64,000 bases of DNA from Sterolibacterium denitrificans (GTDB taxonomy: Bacteria > Pseudomonadota > Gammaproteobacteria > Burkholderiales > Rhodocyclaceae): positions 186,001 through 250,000 of the forward strand of contig NZ_LT837803.1 of NCBI RefSeq assembly GCF_900174485.1, written 5' to 3'. The translations under genes and the position numbers were made by a program. The notes under the pieces were generated by a model, which saw nothing but the letters and a program-made list of their open reading frames with translations, ran no database searches and was not told where the DNA came from. Every line of letters starts with the position of its first letter. Position 1 is the stretch's first letter. This document shows, one piece after another, positions 45,739 to 55,056 of the stretch.

Positions 45739-46821
45739 TCAGAAGCGCCTGCCAATCGTGATGGTGCCGTAGACGGGCACGTCCTTTTGGCCGCGAAACT
45801 CGCGGCTGCGGTGGTAGCGCGCAAAGGCGATGCGCCAGGCGCCGTGGTACACGGCAGCGCCGTAGCCAATGTCCGCGACGAAAGGCCGTTTGTCCACGTT
45901 GTGGCTGGCTTTGAAGGCATTGCCGTCGAGCGTGATGTCGTGCAGTACCCAGCGGGCATCGAGGGCGACGAACAAGTGCCCACTCCAGTCGCCATTCCTT
46001 GCCGCATGCAGCGGGGAGGTGTTCTCGCCGGCCGGGCGCAGCGGCGCGGTGCCGAGGTCGTCCGGCAGATGCAGTCCGAAGCGCCACTCGCCGCCGGTAT
46101 TGGCATAGGTCGCGAAGTTGCCCAGGCTCGCCCCCCAATGCCGCGTGAGATCCCAGCCCCAGCCATCCGCCCCTGCCTGCCGGGTGACGCGGGTACGGCG
46201 CTCGTGGAGCAACTGCACCACGGCTTCGTTGCGCAACTGGTGATCCCAGCCGTGGAACCGATCCACGCCGATCAGGTCGTGCCAGGCGTTCTGCGTCTGC
46301 TTGGCACGCGCCGCCGGCCCGACCATGCCGAAACGGATCTGGGAAGTGCGCAGGCTGTCCCCACGCCGGGCGTTGTAGCCCAGACTCAGCAGCAATGCGC
46401 CCGCGAAAGGCCGGTCATCCGGAATCAGATCGCTGGGCCGGCGGTCGTTCGGGGTGTACATCATCTGTCCCAGGCCGATGATCATGTTCTGTTCGTCGAA
46501 ACCGCCGGGCTGCAGGAATTCCAGATACCGGTTCAAGCCGCGCACGATGCGGGGCAGGCATGGATCATCACGATAGTTCACCAGGTTGGGAGACACCCAG
46601 CTCATGAGAAAGCCATTGGAATAGCCCTGGTCCTGGTCCAGGCCGCCGAACATGTCGTTGTCGATGCGCAGGTTGAGCGTGCCCTTGGCGTGCAAAAGCG
46701 TCCTCTCGCTGCATGCGGCCTGGGAGGCTTCCTGTCCGGTTGCGGCAAGAGGCAGACCGGCCAAACAGGATGTCGCAATGGCCAATGGCAATGAAACCCG
46801 GTTGCGCAAGTAAAAAAACAT
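45739..46821 (-). CDS. LpxR-like outer-membrane lipid A deacylase family protein (DUF2219)
   Basis: A 360-residue exported beta-barrel protein. A signal peptide (about 1-29, ending near ATGQ) precedes family motifs LNLRIDNDMFGGLDQDQGYSNG, split as NDMFGG and DQGYSNGF, then DRPFAGALLLSLGYN and GWDHQLRNEAVVQLLHERR. The final strand ends in Phe (PVYGTITIGRRF), the normal outer-membrane insertion signal. LpxR removes the 3' acyl chains of lipid A in Salmonella; in this genus the role is inferred. It lies between the permease gene and the fusion reductase, all on one strand. Confidence 0.85.
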   Translation of the reverse strand: MFFYLRNRVSLPLAIATSCLAGLPLAATGQEASQAACSERTLLHAKGTLNLRIDNDMFGGLDQDQGYSNGFLMSWVSPNLVNYRDDPCLPRIVRGLNRYLEFLQPGGFDEQNMIIGLGQMMYTPNDRRPSDLIPDDRPFAGALLLSLGYNARRGDSLRTSQIRFGMVGPAARAKQTQNAWHDLIGVDRFHGWDHQLRNEAVVQLLHERRTRVTRQAGADGWGWDLTRHWGASLGNFATYANTGGEWRFGLHLPDDLGTAPLRPAGENTSPLHAARNGDWSGHLFVALDARWVLHDITLDGNAFKASHNVDKRPFVADIGYGAAVYHGAWRIAFARYHRSREFRGQKDVPVYGTITIGRRF

Positions 46822-46836
46822 CTCCAGAACACTCCA

Positions 46837-47988
46837 TCAAGCCATCTGGCTGATGGTCTTGCGAAAGCGCGCCAGCGACAGCATGAACAATGTCGCACCG
46901 ATCAGCCCCAGCCACAGGAAGGGCCGCCACACCACGTCCAGTCCCGCGCCACGGAACAGGATGGCCTGGCCGATCTCGACGAAGTGGGTCGTCGGCGCGG
47001 CCAGCATGATGTTCTGCACGATGCCGGGCATGGATTCGCGCGGCGTGCTGCCGCCGGAAAGCATCTCCAGAGGCATGATGATAAGTATCATCAGCATCGC
47101 GAATTGCGGCATGTTGCGCGCCAGCGTCGCCATGAAGATCCCCATCGCCGTGGTGGCGAACAGGCACAGCGCCGTGCCGGCAAAAAACAGCAGCAGCGAA
47201 CCGGCCACCGGCACCTGCAGCACGCCCTGCACGATGAAAGTCAGCGATGCCCAGGCCGCCAGCACCACCACCAGACTCATCGACCAGGTTTTGGCGAGCA
47301 TGATTTGCGCCGGCGTCACCGGCATCACCAGCAGATGCTCGACCGTACCGCGCTCGCGTTCGCGGATCAGCGCCGCGCCGGAGAGGATGATCGACAGCAT
47401 GGTGATGTAGTTGACCACCTCCACCAGGCTGCCGAACCAGGCCGGTTCCAGCGCCGGGTTGAAGCGCGCCCGCAGCACCAGCTCCACCGGCGGCACGGCG
47501 CCGGCGCGCTGGCGTTGCACGAATTCGTCGATCTCGCCCATCACGGTCTGCTGCACGTAGCCGCTGCCGACGAAAGCCTGACTCATGCGGGTGGCATCGA
47601 CGTTGAGCTGGATGCCGGGCGAGCGCCCGGCCAGCACGTCGCGCTGAAAACCCGGCGGGATCACCAGCACGAAGGTATACAAACCGGCATCCATGCCGGG
47701 ATCCATCTGCGGCCAGTCGATCATCCGCGGCGGGCTGAACTGTGGTGGATACAGGGCCGCCGCGATGCGCCGGGACAGCGGCGAACGGTCTGCGTCGACG
47801 ATGGCAATGGGCGCATTGTTGAGCGTCTCCGGCATCGCCGTGGCGGCGGTATACACGCCGATGGTGAACACGTAGACGATCAGCACCAGCATCGCCGGGT
47901 CCCGCCACAGGCTCCACAATTCCTTGATGCCCAGGCGCCAGGTATTGGCCAGGAAGAGCAGGAAGGCGCCGGTTCGAGGTTGCCCCAT
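46837..47988 (-). CDS. ABC-2 type transporter permease (YhhJ/YbhR-like)
   Basis: A 383-residue permease. One helix near residue 30 is followed by a large extracytoplasmic domain and then about five helices from 200 onward. The family stretch SGAALIRERERGTVEHLLVM then PVTPAQIMLAKTW near residue 215 is the conserved ABC-2 loop. GGSTPRESMPGIVQNIMLAAP lies between the last helices. It is the last gene of the exporter unit, 3 bases after the RbbA-like gene. Confidence 0.92.
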   Translation of the reverse strand: MGQPRTGAFLLFLANTWRLGIKELWSLWRDPAMLVLIVYVFTIGVYTAATAMPETLNNAPIAIVDADRSPLSRRIAAALYPPQFSPPRMIDWPQMDPGMDAGLYTFVLVIPPGFQRDVLAGRSPGIQLNVDATRMSQAFVGSGYVQQTVMGEIDEFVQRQRAGAVPPVELVLRARFNPALEPAWFGSLVEVVNYITMLSIILSGAALIRERERGTVEHLLVMPVTPAQIMLAKTWSMSLVVVLAAWASLTFIVQGVLQVPVAGSLLLFFAGTALCLFATTAMGIFMATLARNMPQFAMLMILIIMPLEMLSGGSTPRESMPGIVQNIMLAAPTTHFVEIGQAILFRGAGLDVVWRPFLWLGLIGATLFMLSLARFRKTISQMA

Positions 47989-47991
47989 CCC

Positions 47992-50742
47992 TCACCGCTC
48001 CTGTTTGCGCAGCAGGGCAATCGCCGCGCCGACGATCACTGGTGCAGCGACCAGCATGGCCCACAGCGAGGCGTGCAGATCGGAAAAACGCAGCGCCTTG
48101 TTGAACACGCCACGGCTGATGTCGATCATGTGGGTGGCCGGATACACCTCGCCCAGCCAGCGCGCGGCGCCCTGCAGCGACGAGACCGGATCGATCAAGC
48201 CGGAAAACAGCGAAGCCGGAATCATCGTGCCGATCATCGTAAAGAACATCGCCGCGATCTGGCTGCGGGTGACGCTCGATGCCAGCAGGCCCAGGCCGGT
48301 CGCGCAGATGCTGTAGAGCAGCGCGGCCAGCACCAGGGTGGGTGCGCTGCCGGTGAGCGGCACGCCGAAGACCGTCACCGCCAGCAAGGTCATCGTCGCG
48401 AAGTTCAGCATGGCCAGCGCCACATAGGGCAGTTGCTTGCCCAGCAGGAACTCGCTGCGGGTGACCGGGGTCACGTAGAGATTCACGATGGCGCCGGTTT
48501 CCTTTTCGCGCACCACCGCCAGCGCGGTGAGCATGGCCGGCAGCATCAGCAACATCAGCGGCATGATGGCCGGCACCATGGCCGGCAGGCTTTTCACGTC
48601 CGGGTTGTAGCGGAAGCGGGTTTCGATGCTGGCCAGCCCGCCGGCCGTGCCGCCCGTGCGCTGCGCCATCTGCGCGGCCAGCCAGTGCAGATGGATGCCC
48701 TGCACGTAGCCGCCGACGGTTTCGGCGCGCTGCGGCATCGCGCCGTCGATCCAGGCGCCGATCTGCACGTGCTTGCCGCGCAGCACGTCACGCATGAAAC
48801 CGGACGGGATTTCCAGCGCCAGGCTCAGTTCGCCGCTCTTCATGCGCCGATCCAGCTCGGCGTAGTCGGCGATCGGCGGTCGTTCGACGAAATAGCGCGA
48901 GCCGGACAACTGCAAGGCGTAGTCGCGGCTGAGCGTGGTCTGGTCGCGGTCGAGCACGGCGTAGCGCAGGTCATTCACATCCATGCTGATGCCGAAGCCC
49001 ATCACCAGCATCAGGATCACCGAACCCGCCAGCGCCAGCGTTGCCCGCACCGGATCGCGCTGCAATTCCAGCGTCTCCCGCCACAGGTAGGCGATCATGC
49101 GCCGCAGGCTGAAGCGCCGGTGCTGTCCGGCAGTGAAATCGTGCGCCGCGCGCCCGCTCTGCATTGCGGTGGGGGACTCGCCCTCCCCGGCAGCCGGCAC
49201 GCTGCCGTCGGCTTCGAGCAGGTAGCCGATGAAGGCGTCCTCCAGCGACTTCGCGCCGCGCTTGGCCACCAGTCCGGCCGGCACGTCGCTGTCGAGCACC
49301 TTGCCGGCGTGCATCATCGACATGCGGTCGCAGCGCTCGGCCTCGTTCATGAAATGAGTGGAAATGAAGATCGTCACCCGGTCGCGCCGCGACAACTCCA
49401 CCAAAAGCCGCCAGAAAGCGTCGCGCGCCACCGGATCGACGCCCGAAGTGGGTTCGTCGAGGATCAGCATCTCGGGCCGGTGCACCATCGCCACCGCCAG
49501 CGACAACCGCTGGCGCACCCCCAGGGGCAGGCTCTCGGGCAGCGCATCCTGCACTTCGCCCAGGCCGAAGCGTTCCATCATCTCGGCCACCCGGGCGGGA
49601 ATCTGCGCCTCGGGCACGTTGAACAAACGGGCATGCAATACCAGGTTCTGGCGGACGCTCAATTCGCCATACAGCGAGAAGGCCTGCGACATGTAGCCCA
49701 CGCGCCGGCGGGTGTCGATGTCCTTCGGATCGACCGCGTGGCCGAACAGCCAGGCCTGTCCCTCGCTGGCCGGCAAGAGGCCGGTGAGCATTTTCATCGT
49801 GGTGGTCTTGCCGCAGCCGTTGGAGCCGAGGAAACCGAAGATTTCGCCGCGCCGGATGCGGAAGCTGACGTGATCGACGGCGACGAAATCGCCGAAGCGC
49901 ATGGTCAGATCCCGGGCCTCGATGGCGATGTCGTCCTCATCGACCTGCAGCGGCGGAATGTCGACCGCCCGGTGGCCGCGGGTCTTCTCCGGCGGCAAGA
50001 GGCCGATGAAGGCGGCTTCCAGCGAGTCGGTGCCGGTGCGCGCCAGCAATTCCTGCGGCGAGCCGGTCGCCAGCACCTGGCCGGCATCCATCGCCACCAG
50101 CCAGTCGAAGCGCTGCGCCTCGTCCATGTAGGCGGTGGCGACGAGCACGCTCATGCCCGGACGTTCGCCGCGGATGCGCGCGATCAAGTCCCAGAACTGC
50201 GCGCGCGCCAGCGGATCGACGCCGGTGGTCGGTTCATCGAGAATCAGCAGATCCGGATCGTGGATCAGCGCGCAGCACAGGCCGAGCTTCTGCTTCATGC
50301 CGCCCGACAGCTTGCCGGCCGGGCGGGCGAGGAAGGGATACAGGCCGGTGGCGCGGGTGAGATCGTCGATGCGCCGGCGGCGTTCGGCGGCGTCATGCCC
50401 GAACAGGCGGGCGAAAAACTGCAGGTTCTCCTCCACCGACAAGGTGGGATAGAGGTTCTTGCCCAGGCCCTGCGGCATGTAGGCGATGCGCGGGCAGGCC
50501 GTGTTGCGGTGGCGACGGCTCGCCATGTCGCCGCCCAGCGCTTCGACCCGGCCTTCCTGGATCCTGCGCGCGCCGGCAATCAAGGCCAGCAGGCTGGACT
50601 TGCCGACGCCATCGGGGCCGATCAGGCCGACCATGCAGCCGGCGGGAATCTCCTGGTCGATGCCGGCCAGCGCCTCGACCTTGCCATAGCGCAGCCGCAC
50701 GCCGCGCAGGCGCGCCACGGGCAAGGACGGTGCGCGCTGCAC
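47992..50742 (-). CDS. rbbA: RbbA-like fused double ABC ATPase / ABC-2 permease
   Basis: A 916-residue protein close to the length of E. coli RbbA/YhiH. The first ATPase has Walker A GPDGVGKS at 42-49, signature [11 protein letters not shown] and Walker [14 protein letters not shown]. The second has [14 protein letters not shown] near residue 308, a degenerate signature [13 protein letters not shown] and [13 protein letters not shown] permease part from about 540 carries [19 protein letters not shown] and several helices. RbbA was named for ribosome binding, but gene order with an adaptor, permease and TolC-type protein suggests export here. It starts 4 bases after the adaptor gene. Confidence 0.9.
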   Translation of the reverse strand: MQRAPSLPVARLRGVRLRYGKVEALAGIDQEIPAGCMVGLIGPDGVGKSSLLALIAGARRIQEGRVEALGGDMASRRHRNTACPRIAYMPQGLGKNLYPTLSVEENLQFFARLFGHDAAERRRRIDDLTRATGLYPFLARPAGKLSGGMKQKLGLCCALIHDPDLLILDEPTTGVDPLARAQFWDLIARIRGERPGMSVLVATAYMDEAQRFDWLVAMDAGQVLATGSPQELLARTGTDSLEAAFIGLLPPEKTRGHRAVDIPPLQVDEDDIAIEARDLTMRFGDFVAVDHVSFRIRRGEIFGFLGSNGCGKTTTMKMLTGLLPASEGQAWLFGHAVDPKDIDTRRRVGYMSQAFSLYGELSVRQNLVLHARLFNVPEAQIPARVAEMMERFGLGEVQDALPESLPLGVRQRLSLAVAMVHRPEMLILDEPTSGVDPVARDAFWRLLVELSRRDRVTIFISTHFMNEAERCDRMSMMHAGKVLDSDVPAGLVAKRGAKSLEDAFIGYLLEADGSVPAAGEGESPTAMQSGRAAHDFTAGQHRRFSLRRMIAYLWRETLELQRDPVRATLALAGSVILMLVMGFGISMDVNDLRYAVLDRDQTTLSRDYALQLSGSRYFVERPPIADYAELDRRMKSGELSLALEIPSGFMRDVLRGKHVQIGAWIDGAMPQRAETVGGYVQGIHLHWLAAQMAQRTGGTAGGLASIETRFRYNPDVKSLPAMVPAIMPLMLLMLPAMLTALAVVREKETGAIVNLYVTPVTRSEFLLGKQLPYVALAMLNFATMTLLAVTVFGVPLTGSAPTLVLAALLYSICATGLGLLASSVTRSQIAAMFFTMIGTMIPASLFSGLIDPVSSLQGAARWLGEVYPATHMIDISRGVFNKALRFSDLHASLWAMLVAAPVIVGAAIALLRKQER

Positions 50743-50746
50743 GGGC

Positions 50747-51850
50747 TCAGTCCACCGCTGGCGTCTGCAGCGCCGGCGTCACCGCCAGCGCGGCGGGCCA
50801 TGCCGCCTGCGCATCGAGCTTGAGCCAGGCCACGCCCGGCACGCCGGTCTTGACCTTCTCCAGATGACGGCGCAGCAGCTCTGGAGGAATCTGCGCGCGC
50901 ACGCGGAACATCAGCTTCTGCCGTTCGCTGGCGGTTTCCACCGTCTTCGGCGTGAACTGGGCCTGGCTGGCGACGAAGGACACCCGGGCCGGAATCACGA
51001 CGCCCTTCGCCGCATCGAGCACGATGCGGACTTCACTGCCCAGCGCGATGCGCCCCGCCGCCGTTTCGGGAACGAAGAACGTCATGTACACATCGGACAG
51101 ATCGAGCAGGTTGAGCAGCCGCCCGCCGGCGCCGATCACTTCGCCGGGCTGCGCCACGCGCACCTGCACGCGGCCGTCGCGCGGGGCCTTGAGTTCACTG
51201 TCGGCGATCTCCACGTCGATCCGCTCGATGGTCGCCTGCACCGCCCTGGCGCGGGATTCCGCGCCGGTCTGCTGCGCCCGGGCCGCCTCGACCGCCGCCT
51301 GGGCCGCGACGACCTGCGCCCGCGCGGCAGCGAGCGCGGCTTCCGCGCTGCGCACGCGCGCCCGGTCGTCGTCCAGTTCCTGCTGCGAGGCAGCGCCTTC
51401 CTGGCTCAAGGTTGCCGAGCGCGCCAGACGCCGCTGGGCGGCATCGAGCTCGGCCTCGCGCTGGGCAACCTGTGCCTGCACGGCGACAACGTCGCTCCGG
51501 CGCAGGCTGATTTGCGCCTTGGCGGCGGCCACGGCATGGAGGGCTTCCTGATGGCCGGCCAGCGCTTCCTCGCGCTGTGCTTCGAGGGTATCGACCTGCA
51601 TTCTGGCCAGCACCTGTCCGGCGGTGACGAAATCGCCCTCGCGCACGGCAATTTCGCTCACGCGGCCGGGAAGCTTGGCGGCGACGTCGATTTCCGTGGC
51701 TTCGATGCGTCCATTGCCGCTGATGAAACCCTCGCCCGGCCCCTGGCTGGCGTACTGCGACCAGCCGTACCAGGCCACCAGGGCGGCGACGGCAAGCGCC
51801 CCAATGATAAAAATGGATTTATTCGATGACGAAGTGAATGCCATTGACAT
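50747..51850 (-). CDS. HlyD-family membrane fusion (adaptor) protein of the exporter
   Basis: A 367-residue periplasmic adaptor. One N-terminal membrane helix ([17 protein letters not shown]) is followed by a lipoyl half-motif ([20 protein letters not shown]). A long coiled coil spans about 90-220 ([10 protein letters not shown] to [20 protein letters not shown]). The second half-motif is [19 protein letters not shown]. It should bridge the inner-membrane ABC proteins and the TolC-type channel encoded upstream. The ATG at 51850 is the first of two close ATGs. Confidence 0.92.
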   Translation of the reverse strand: MSMAFTSSSNKSIFIIGALAVAALVAWYGWSQYASQGPGEGFISGNGRIEATEIDVAAKLPGRVSEIAVREGDFVTAGQVLARMQVDTLEAQREEALAGHQEALHAVAAAKAQISLRRSDVVAVQAQVAQREAELDAAQRRLARSATLSQEGAASQQELDDDRARVRSAEAALAAARAQVVAAQAAVEAARAQQTGAESRARAVQATIERIDVEIADSELKAPRDGRVQVRVAQPGEVIGAGGRLLNLLDLSDVYMTFFVPETAAGRIALGSEVRIVLDAAKGVVIPARVSFVASQAQFTPKTVETASERQKLMFRVRAQIPPELLRRHLEKVKTGVPGVAWLKLDAQAAWPAALAVTPALQTPAVD

Positions 51851-51854
51851 GCTT

Positions 51855-53318
51855 TCAAGGAATGGACGTAACGACCGGGACGTGCTCGCTGCCGCCGCCC
51901 AGGGCGGTGTAGAGCGCGATATGGCTGGACAGCAGGCTGCGGCGCACCTGCACCCACTGTTGCTGCGCCTCCAGCAGGTCGCGCTGGGCGTCGAGCACTT
52001 CGAGATAGGCGGCCGCGCCGTGGTCGTAGCGCAATTGCGCCAGCCGCGCGCGCTGCATCTGGGTGTCGAGCGACTGGCGCTGAATGGCGACCTGCTGCGC
52101 CAGCCATTGACGGGCCGAGAGCGCATCGGCCACTTCGCGGAAGGCGAGCTGGATGGTGCGCTCGTAGTCGGCGACGGCCATGTCGCTGCGCACGGCGGCC
52201 AGATCCAAGTTGGCCTGGCGCAGTCCGCCGTCGAAGATGGGCAGGGAAAGCGTCGGCACGAACGTCCAGGCGCGGCTGCCGGCGGCGAACAGGCCGTCGA
52301 GCTGGGCGCTGGCGCTGCCCAGACTGCCGGTCAAGGCAATGCGGGGAAAGAACGCCGCCCGCGCCGCCTGGACATTGGCCCGGGCAGCGGCCAGCCGCCG
52401 CTCGGCGGCAAGAATGTCGGGGCGGACCGTGAGCAAATCGGCCGGCAAGCCGGCGCGCAAGGGCATGAACACGTCCTCGTCGCGCAAGCGCGTGTTGGCG
52501 GCCGACGCCAGTTCCGTGGGCGCACCCAGCAGCAGCGTCAGGGCATGCGCCTGGGCGGCGCGCGCCTGCTGCAACCGGGCCGTCAGGGCGCGGGCGTGAT
52601 TGAGCAAGGTTTCCACCTGGGTCAGTTCCAGCTTCGAGGCAGCGCCCACTTCATTGCGGCGGCGGAAGATGCGCCAGGCTTCTTCGCGGGTTGCGAGACT
52701 TTCCTGCGCCAGCGCCACGCGCTCGTCGAGCTCGCGCAGACCGAGCCAGGCGTCGGCCACCACGGCGATGAGCGCGGCGCGCGCCGCGCGCTGGGCGGCT
52801 TCGGTGGCCAGATATTCCTGCAAGGCGGCTTCCTTGAGGCTGCGCACCCGCCCCCACAGATCGAGCTCCCAATTGCTCAGGCCGACGAAAACCTCGTAAT
52901 CGCTGCCAACCATGGAGCGGCCGCTGGCATTGAGATCGCCCGGCAGCCGACTGCGCGCGCCCTGCGCGCCGGCGCCAATGGACGGAAACTGGCCGGCACG
53001 CTGGATGCCATGGACGGCACGCGCTTCCTCGACGCGCAACAGGGCCAGGCGCAGATCGCGATTGTTCTGCAGCGCGGTGTCGATCAAGGCCACCAGCTCG
53101 GGCGCGGCGAAGTAGTCGCGCCAATGCAGCTCGGCCGCGACCGATCCCTGGGCATTGCCGCTTTGCGCATCGCCCGGCCAGCGCTGCGCCACCGGCGGCG
53201 CGGGCAATTCACCATGTGGAACGAGCGACGTGCAGGCCGCCAGCGCCAGGGTCAGCACGCCAAGGATGAAGCCGCGCTGGCCGGAACGGGGAAGGCGGCG
53301 GTCCAGACGATCCATCAT
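51855..53318 (-). CDS. TolC/NodT-type outer-membrane efflux lipoprotein
   Basis: A 487-residue outer-membrane factor. A lipoprotein signal peptide ends in the lipobox LALAAC, giving Cys29 as the lipidated residue. The two efflux repeats start near LVALIDTALQNNRDLRLALL and LTVRPDILAAERRLAAARAN, and SNWELDLWGRVRSLKEAAL is a NodT-family motif. Long helices typical of the channel follow. The ATG at 53318 keeps the signal peptide at a normal length; no strong ribosome site is seen. It is the first gene of the exporter unit. Confidence 0.92.
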   Translation of the reverse strand: MMDRLDRRLPRSGQRGFILGVLTLALAACTSLVPHGELPAPPVAQRWPGDAQSGNAQGSVAAELHWRDYFAAPELVALIDTALQNNRDLRLALLRVEEARAVHGIQRAGQFPSIGAGAQGARSRLPGDLNASGRSMVGSDYEVFVGLSNWELDLWGRVRSLKEAALQEYLATEAAQRAARAALIAVVADAWLGLRELDERVALAQESLATREEAWRIFRRRNEVGAASKLELTQVETLLNHARALTARLQQARAAQAHALTLLLGAPTELASAANTRLRDEDVFMPLRAGLPADLLTVRPDILAAERRLAAARANVQAARAAFFPRIALTGSLGSASAQLDGLFAAGSRAWTFVPTLSLPIFDGGLRQANLDLAAVRSDMAVADYERTIQLAFREVADALSARQWLAQQVAIQRQSLDTQMQRARLAQLRYDHGAAAYLEVLDAQRDLLEAQQQWVQVRRSLLSSHIALYTALGGGSEHVPVVTSIP

Positions 53319-53778
53319 GCGAGGCAAACGGACAATGTCAGTGAGCAGCAACTCGGACCTCCATGGGTAGGCGATGATCTGCAGAAAATGGATTGCCGGA
53401 GCCTGCTGGGGAAAGCGTCGACTCTTCAAGGATAAATTGATCATCAGTGTGCTGCAAGAATCGACGCCCTGCCCAAGCGGCACCGCCCCCTCCAAGCGCA
53501 ACGAGAGCGTTGTTTTTGCGAGGGATGAAGAAACATTCGCACTCACATTCACCTTCGGCGGCGCTGCCGACACCTCCCGCGACTAGTTCTTTCGAACTAG
53601 TCGCGGGAGGTGAATTAGTTCTTTTGACCGAAGCTCGACATCCTCCCCATGCGTGCGGACACTTAAACCACTGGCGGATGTTGCAGGGCGACGCGCTTCC
53701 CTAGACTGCCCAATATCGCGGAGAACCCGATTCACGGTCCGCAGCGCCGGTTTCACAACTTTGGTAAAGGGGAGCATC
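53319..53778. other. Non-coding region between the exporter and nitrate operons, with possible IS200/IS605-like remnants
   Basis: This 460-base gap separates two divergent units, so both promoters should lie here. It holds the hairpin at 53571-53612 and, at 53634-53648, CTCGACATCCTCCCC, which resembles the end sequence of IS200/IS605-type elements. A weak hairpin with a T-run lies at 53499-53517. A lone NarL-like heptamer (reverse complement TACCCAT) is at 53363-53369 but is not repeated. I find no full FNR box; short open frames show no family similarity. Confidence 0.5.
53571..53612. repeat. Perfect 19-bp inverted repeat with 4-base loop
   Basis: Arms CACCTCCCGCGACTAGTTC (53571-53589) and its exact complement (53594-53612) enclose TTTC. 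The following sequence is AATTAGTTCTTTTG, not a U-tract of terminator type. Such perfect hairpins occur at the ends of IS200/IS605 elements and in palindrome-associated mobile repeats. Confidence 0.85.
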
Positions 53779-55029
53779 GTGGCATCGCAAAAGACGAAGC
53801 AATGGTCGGTCGTCGCCATGAGCACAATTGCATTCACCGTGTGCTTCATGGTCTGGATGATGTTTGCCGTCATCGGCATCCCGATCAAGAACGCATTGGA
53901 ACTGAACGAAACCCAGTTCGGCCTGCTGGTGGCCATGCCGGTGTTGACCGGCTCGCTGATCCGCCTGCCGCTGGGCATGCTGACCGACAAGTTCGGCGGC
54001 CGCATCGTCTTCGTCATCCTGATGGCCTCGACCATCGTGCCGATCTACTTCATCTCGTACGGCACGGAGTTCTGGCACTTCCTGGTGACCGGCCTGTTCG
54101 TCGGCGTCGCCGGCGGCTCCTTCACCGTCGGCATCGCCTACTGCGCGCGCTGGTTCCCGAAGAACCAGCAGGGCCTGGCGATGGGCATCTTCGGCGCCGG
54201 CAACTCCGGCGCGGCGGTGACCAAGCTGGTCGCGCCGTCGCTGGTGCTGGCCTACGGCTGGCAGTACGTGCCGCAGGTCTATGCGGCGGTGATGCTCGGC
54301 ACCGTGATCCTGTTCTGGCTGTTCACCTTCGACGATCCGGCGCACAAGGCCGGCGCCAAGGTCACCGTCGCCGAGCAGCTCGCCGCGCTGAAGGATCCCA
54401 GGGTCTGGAAATATTCCCAGTACTACTCCATCGTCTTCGGCGGCTATGTCGCGCTGTCGCTGTGGATGACCAAGTACTACGTCGCGGAATACGGCTTCGA
54501 CATCAAGGACGCCGCCTTCCTCGCCGCCTGCTTCTCGCTGCCGGGCGGCGTGCTGCGCGCGCTGGGCGGCTATTTCTCCGACAAGTTCGGCGCGCACAAG
54601 GTGACCTGGTGGGTGCTGTGGTTCTCCTGGATCTGCCTGTTCATCCTCTCCTATCCGCAGACCGACCTGGTGGTGCAGACGGTCAGCGGCCCGCAAAACT
54701 TCCATATCGGCCTCAACGTCTGGGTATTCACCGCGCTGATGTTCGGCATGGGCATTGCCTGGGCGATCGGCAAGGCCTCGGTCTTCAAGTACATCTCCGA
54801 CGACTATCCGCACAACATCGGCGTCATCTCCGGCATCGTCGGCCTGGCCGGCGGCCTGGGCGGCTTCCTGCTGCCGATCATGTTCGGCGCCCTGGTCGAC
54901 TGGACCGGCGTCCGCTCCAGCTGCTTCATGCTGATGTACGGCGTGGTCTGGGTCTCGCTGATCTGGATGTACTGGACCGAGGTGCGCAACATGGACACCA
55001 TGAGCGGCAAGCATCAGCTCGTCGCCTGA
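53779..55029 (+). CDS. narK1: Nitrate transporter, NarK1 type
   Basis: A 416-residue major facilitator protein of the nitrate/nitrite porter family, likely a nitrate/proton symporter. About 12 helices are visible. The nitrate signature appears as GVAGGSFTVGIAYCARWFP near residue 109 and as GLAGGLGGFLLPIMFG near residue 355. IRLPLGMLTDKFGGR is the MFS loop. The GTG at 53779 has GGGGAG just upstream and gives the family length; the open frame from 53653 adds an unrelated leader. It starts the nar operon. Confidence 0.92.
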   Translation: MASQKTKQWSVVAMSTIAFTVCFMVWMMFAVIGIPIKNALELNETQFGLLVAMPVLTGSLIRLPLGMLTDKFGGRIVFVILMASTIVPIYFISYGTEFWHFLVTGLFVGVAGGSFTVGIAYCARWFPKNQQGLAMGIFGAGNSGAAVTKLVAPSLVLAYGWQYVPQVYAAVMLGTVILFWLFTFDDPAHKAGAKVTVAEQLAALKDPRVWKYSQYYSIVFGGYVALSLWMTKYYVAEYGFDIKDAAFLAACFSLPGGVLRALGGYFSDKFGAHKVTWWVLWFSWICLFILSYPQTDLVVQTVSGPQNFHIGLNVWVFTALMFGMGIAWAIGKASVFKYISDDYPHNIGVISGIVGLAGGLGGFLLPIMFGALVDWTGVRSSCFMLMYGVVWVSLIWMYWTEVRNMDTMSGKHQLVA

Positions 55030-55056
55030 ACGACTCAAACTTCACTGGAGAACGAC

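Noticed and set aside
46984-50823. A 1279-residue plus-strand open frame opposite the exporter genes
   Set aside because: Rich in His, Arg, Gln and Gly without domains, and fully antisense to the RbbA-like and permease genes.
53374-53704. Short open frames in the gap before the nar operon
   Set aside because: They overlap each other, span the perfect hairpin, lack ribosome sites and show no family resemblance.
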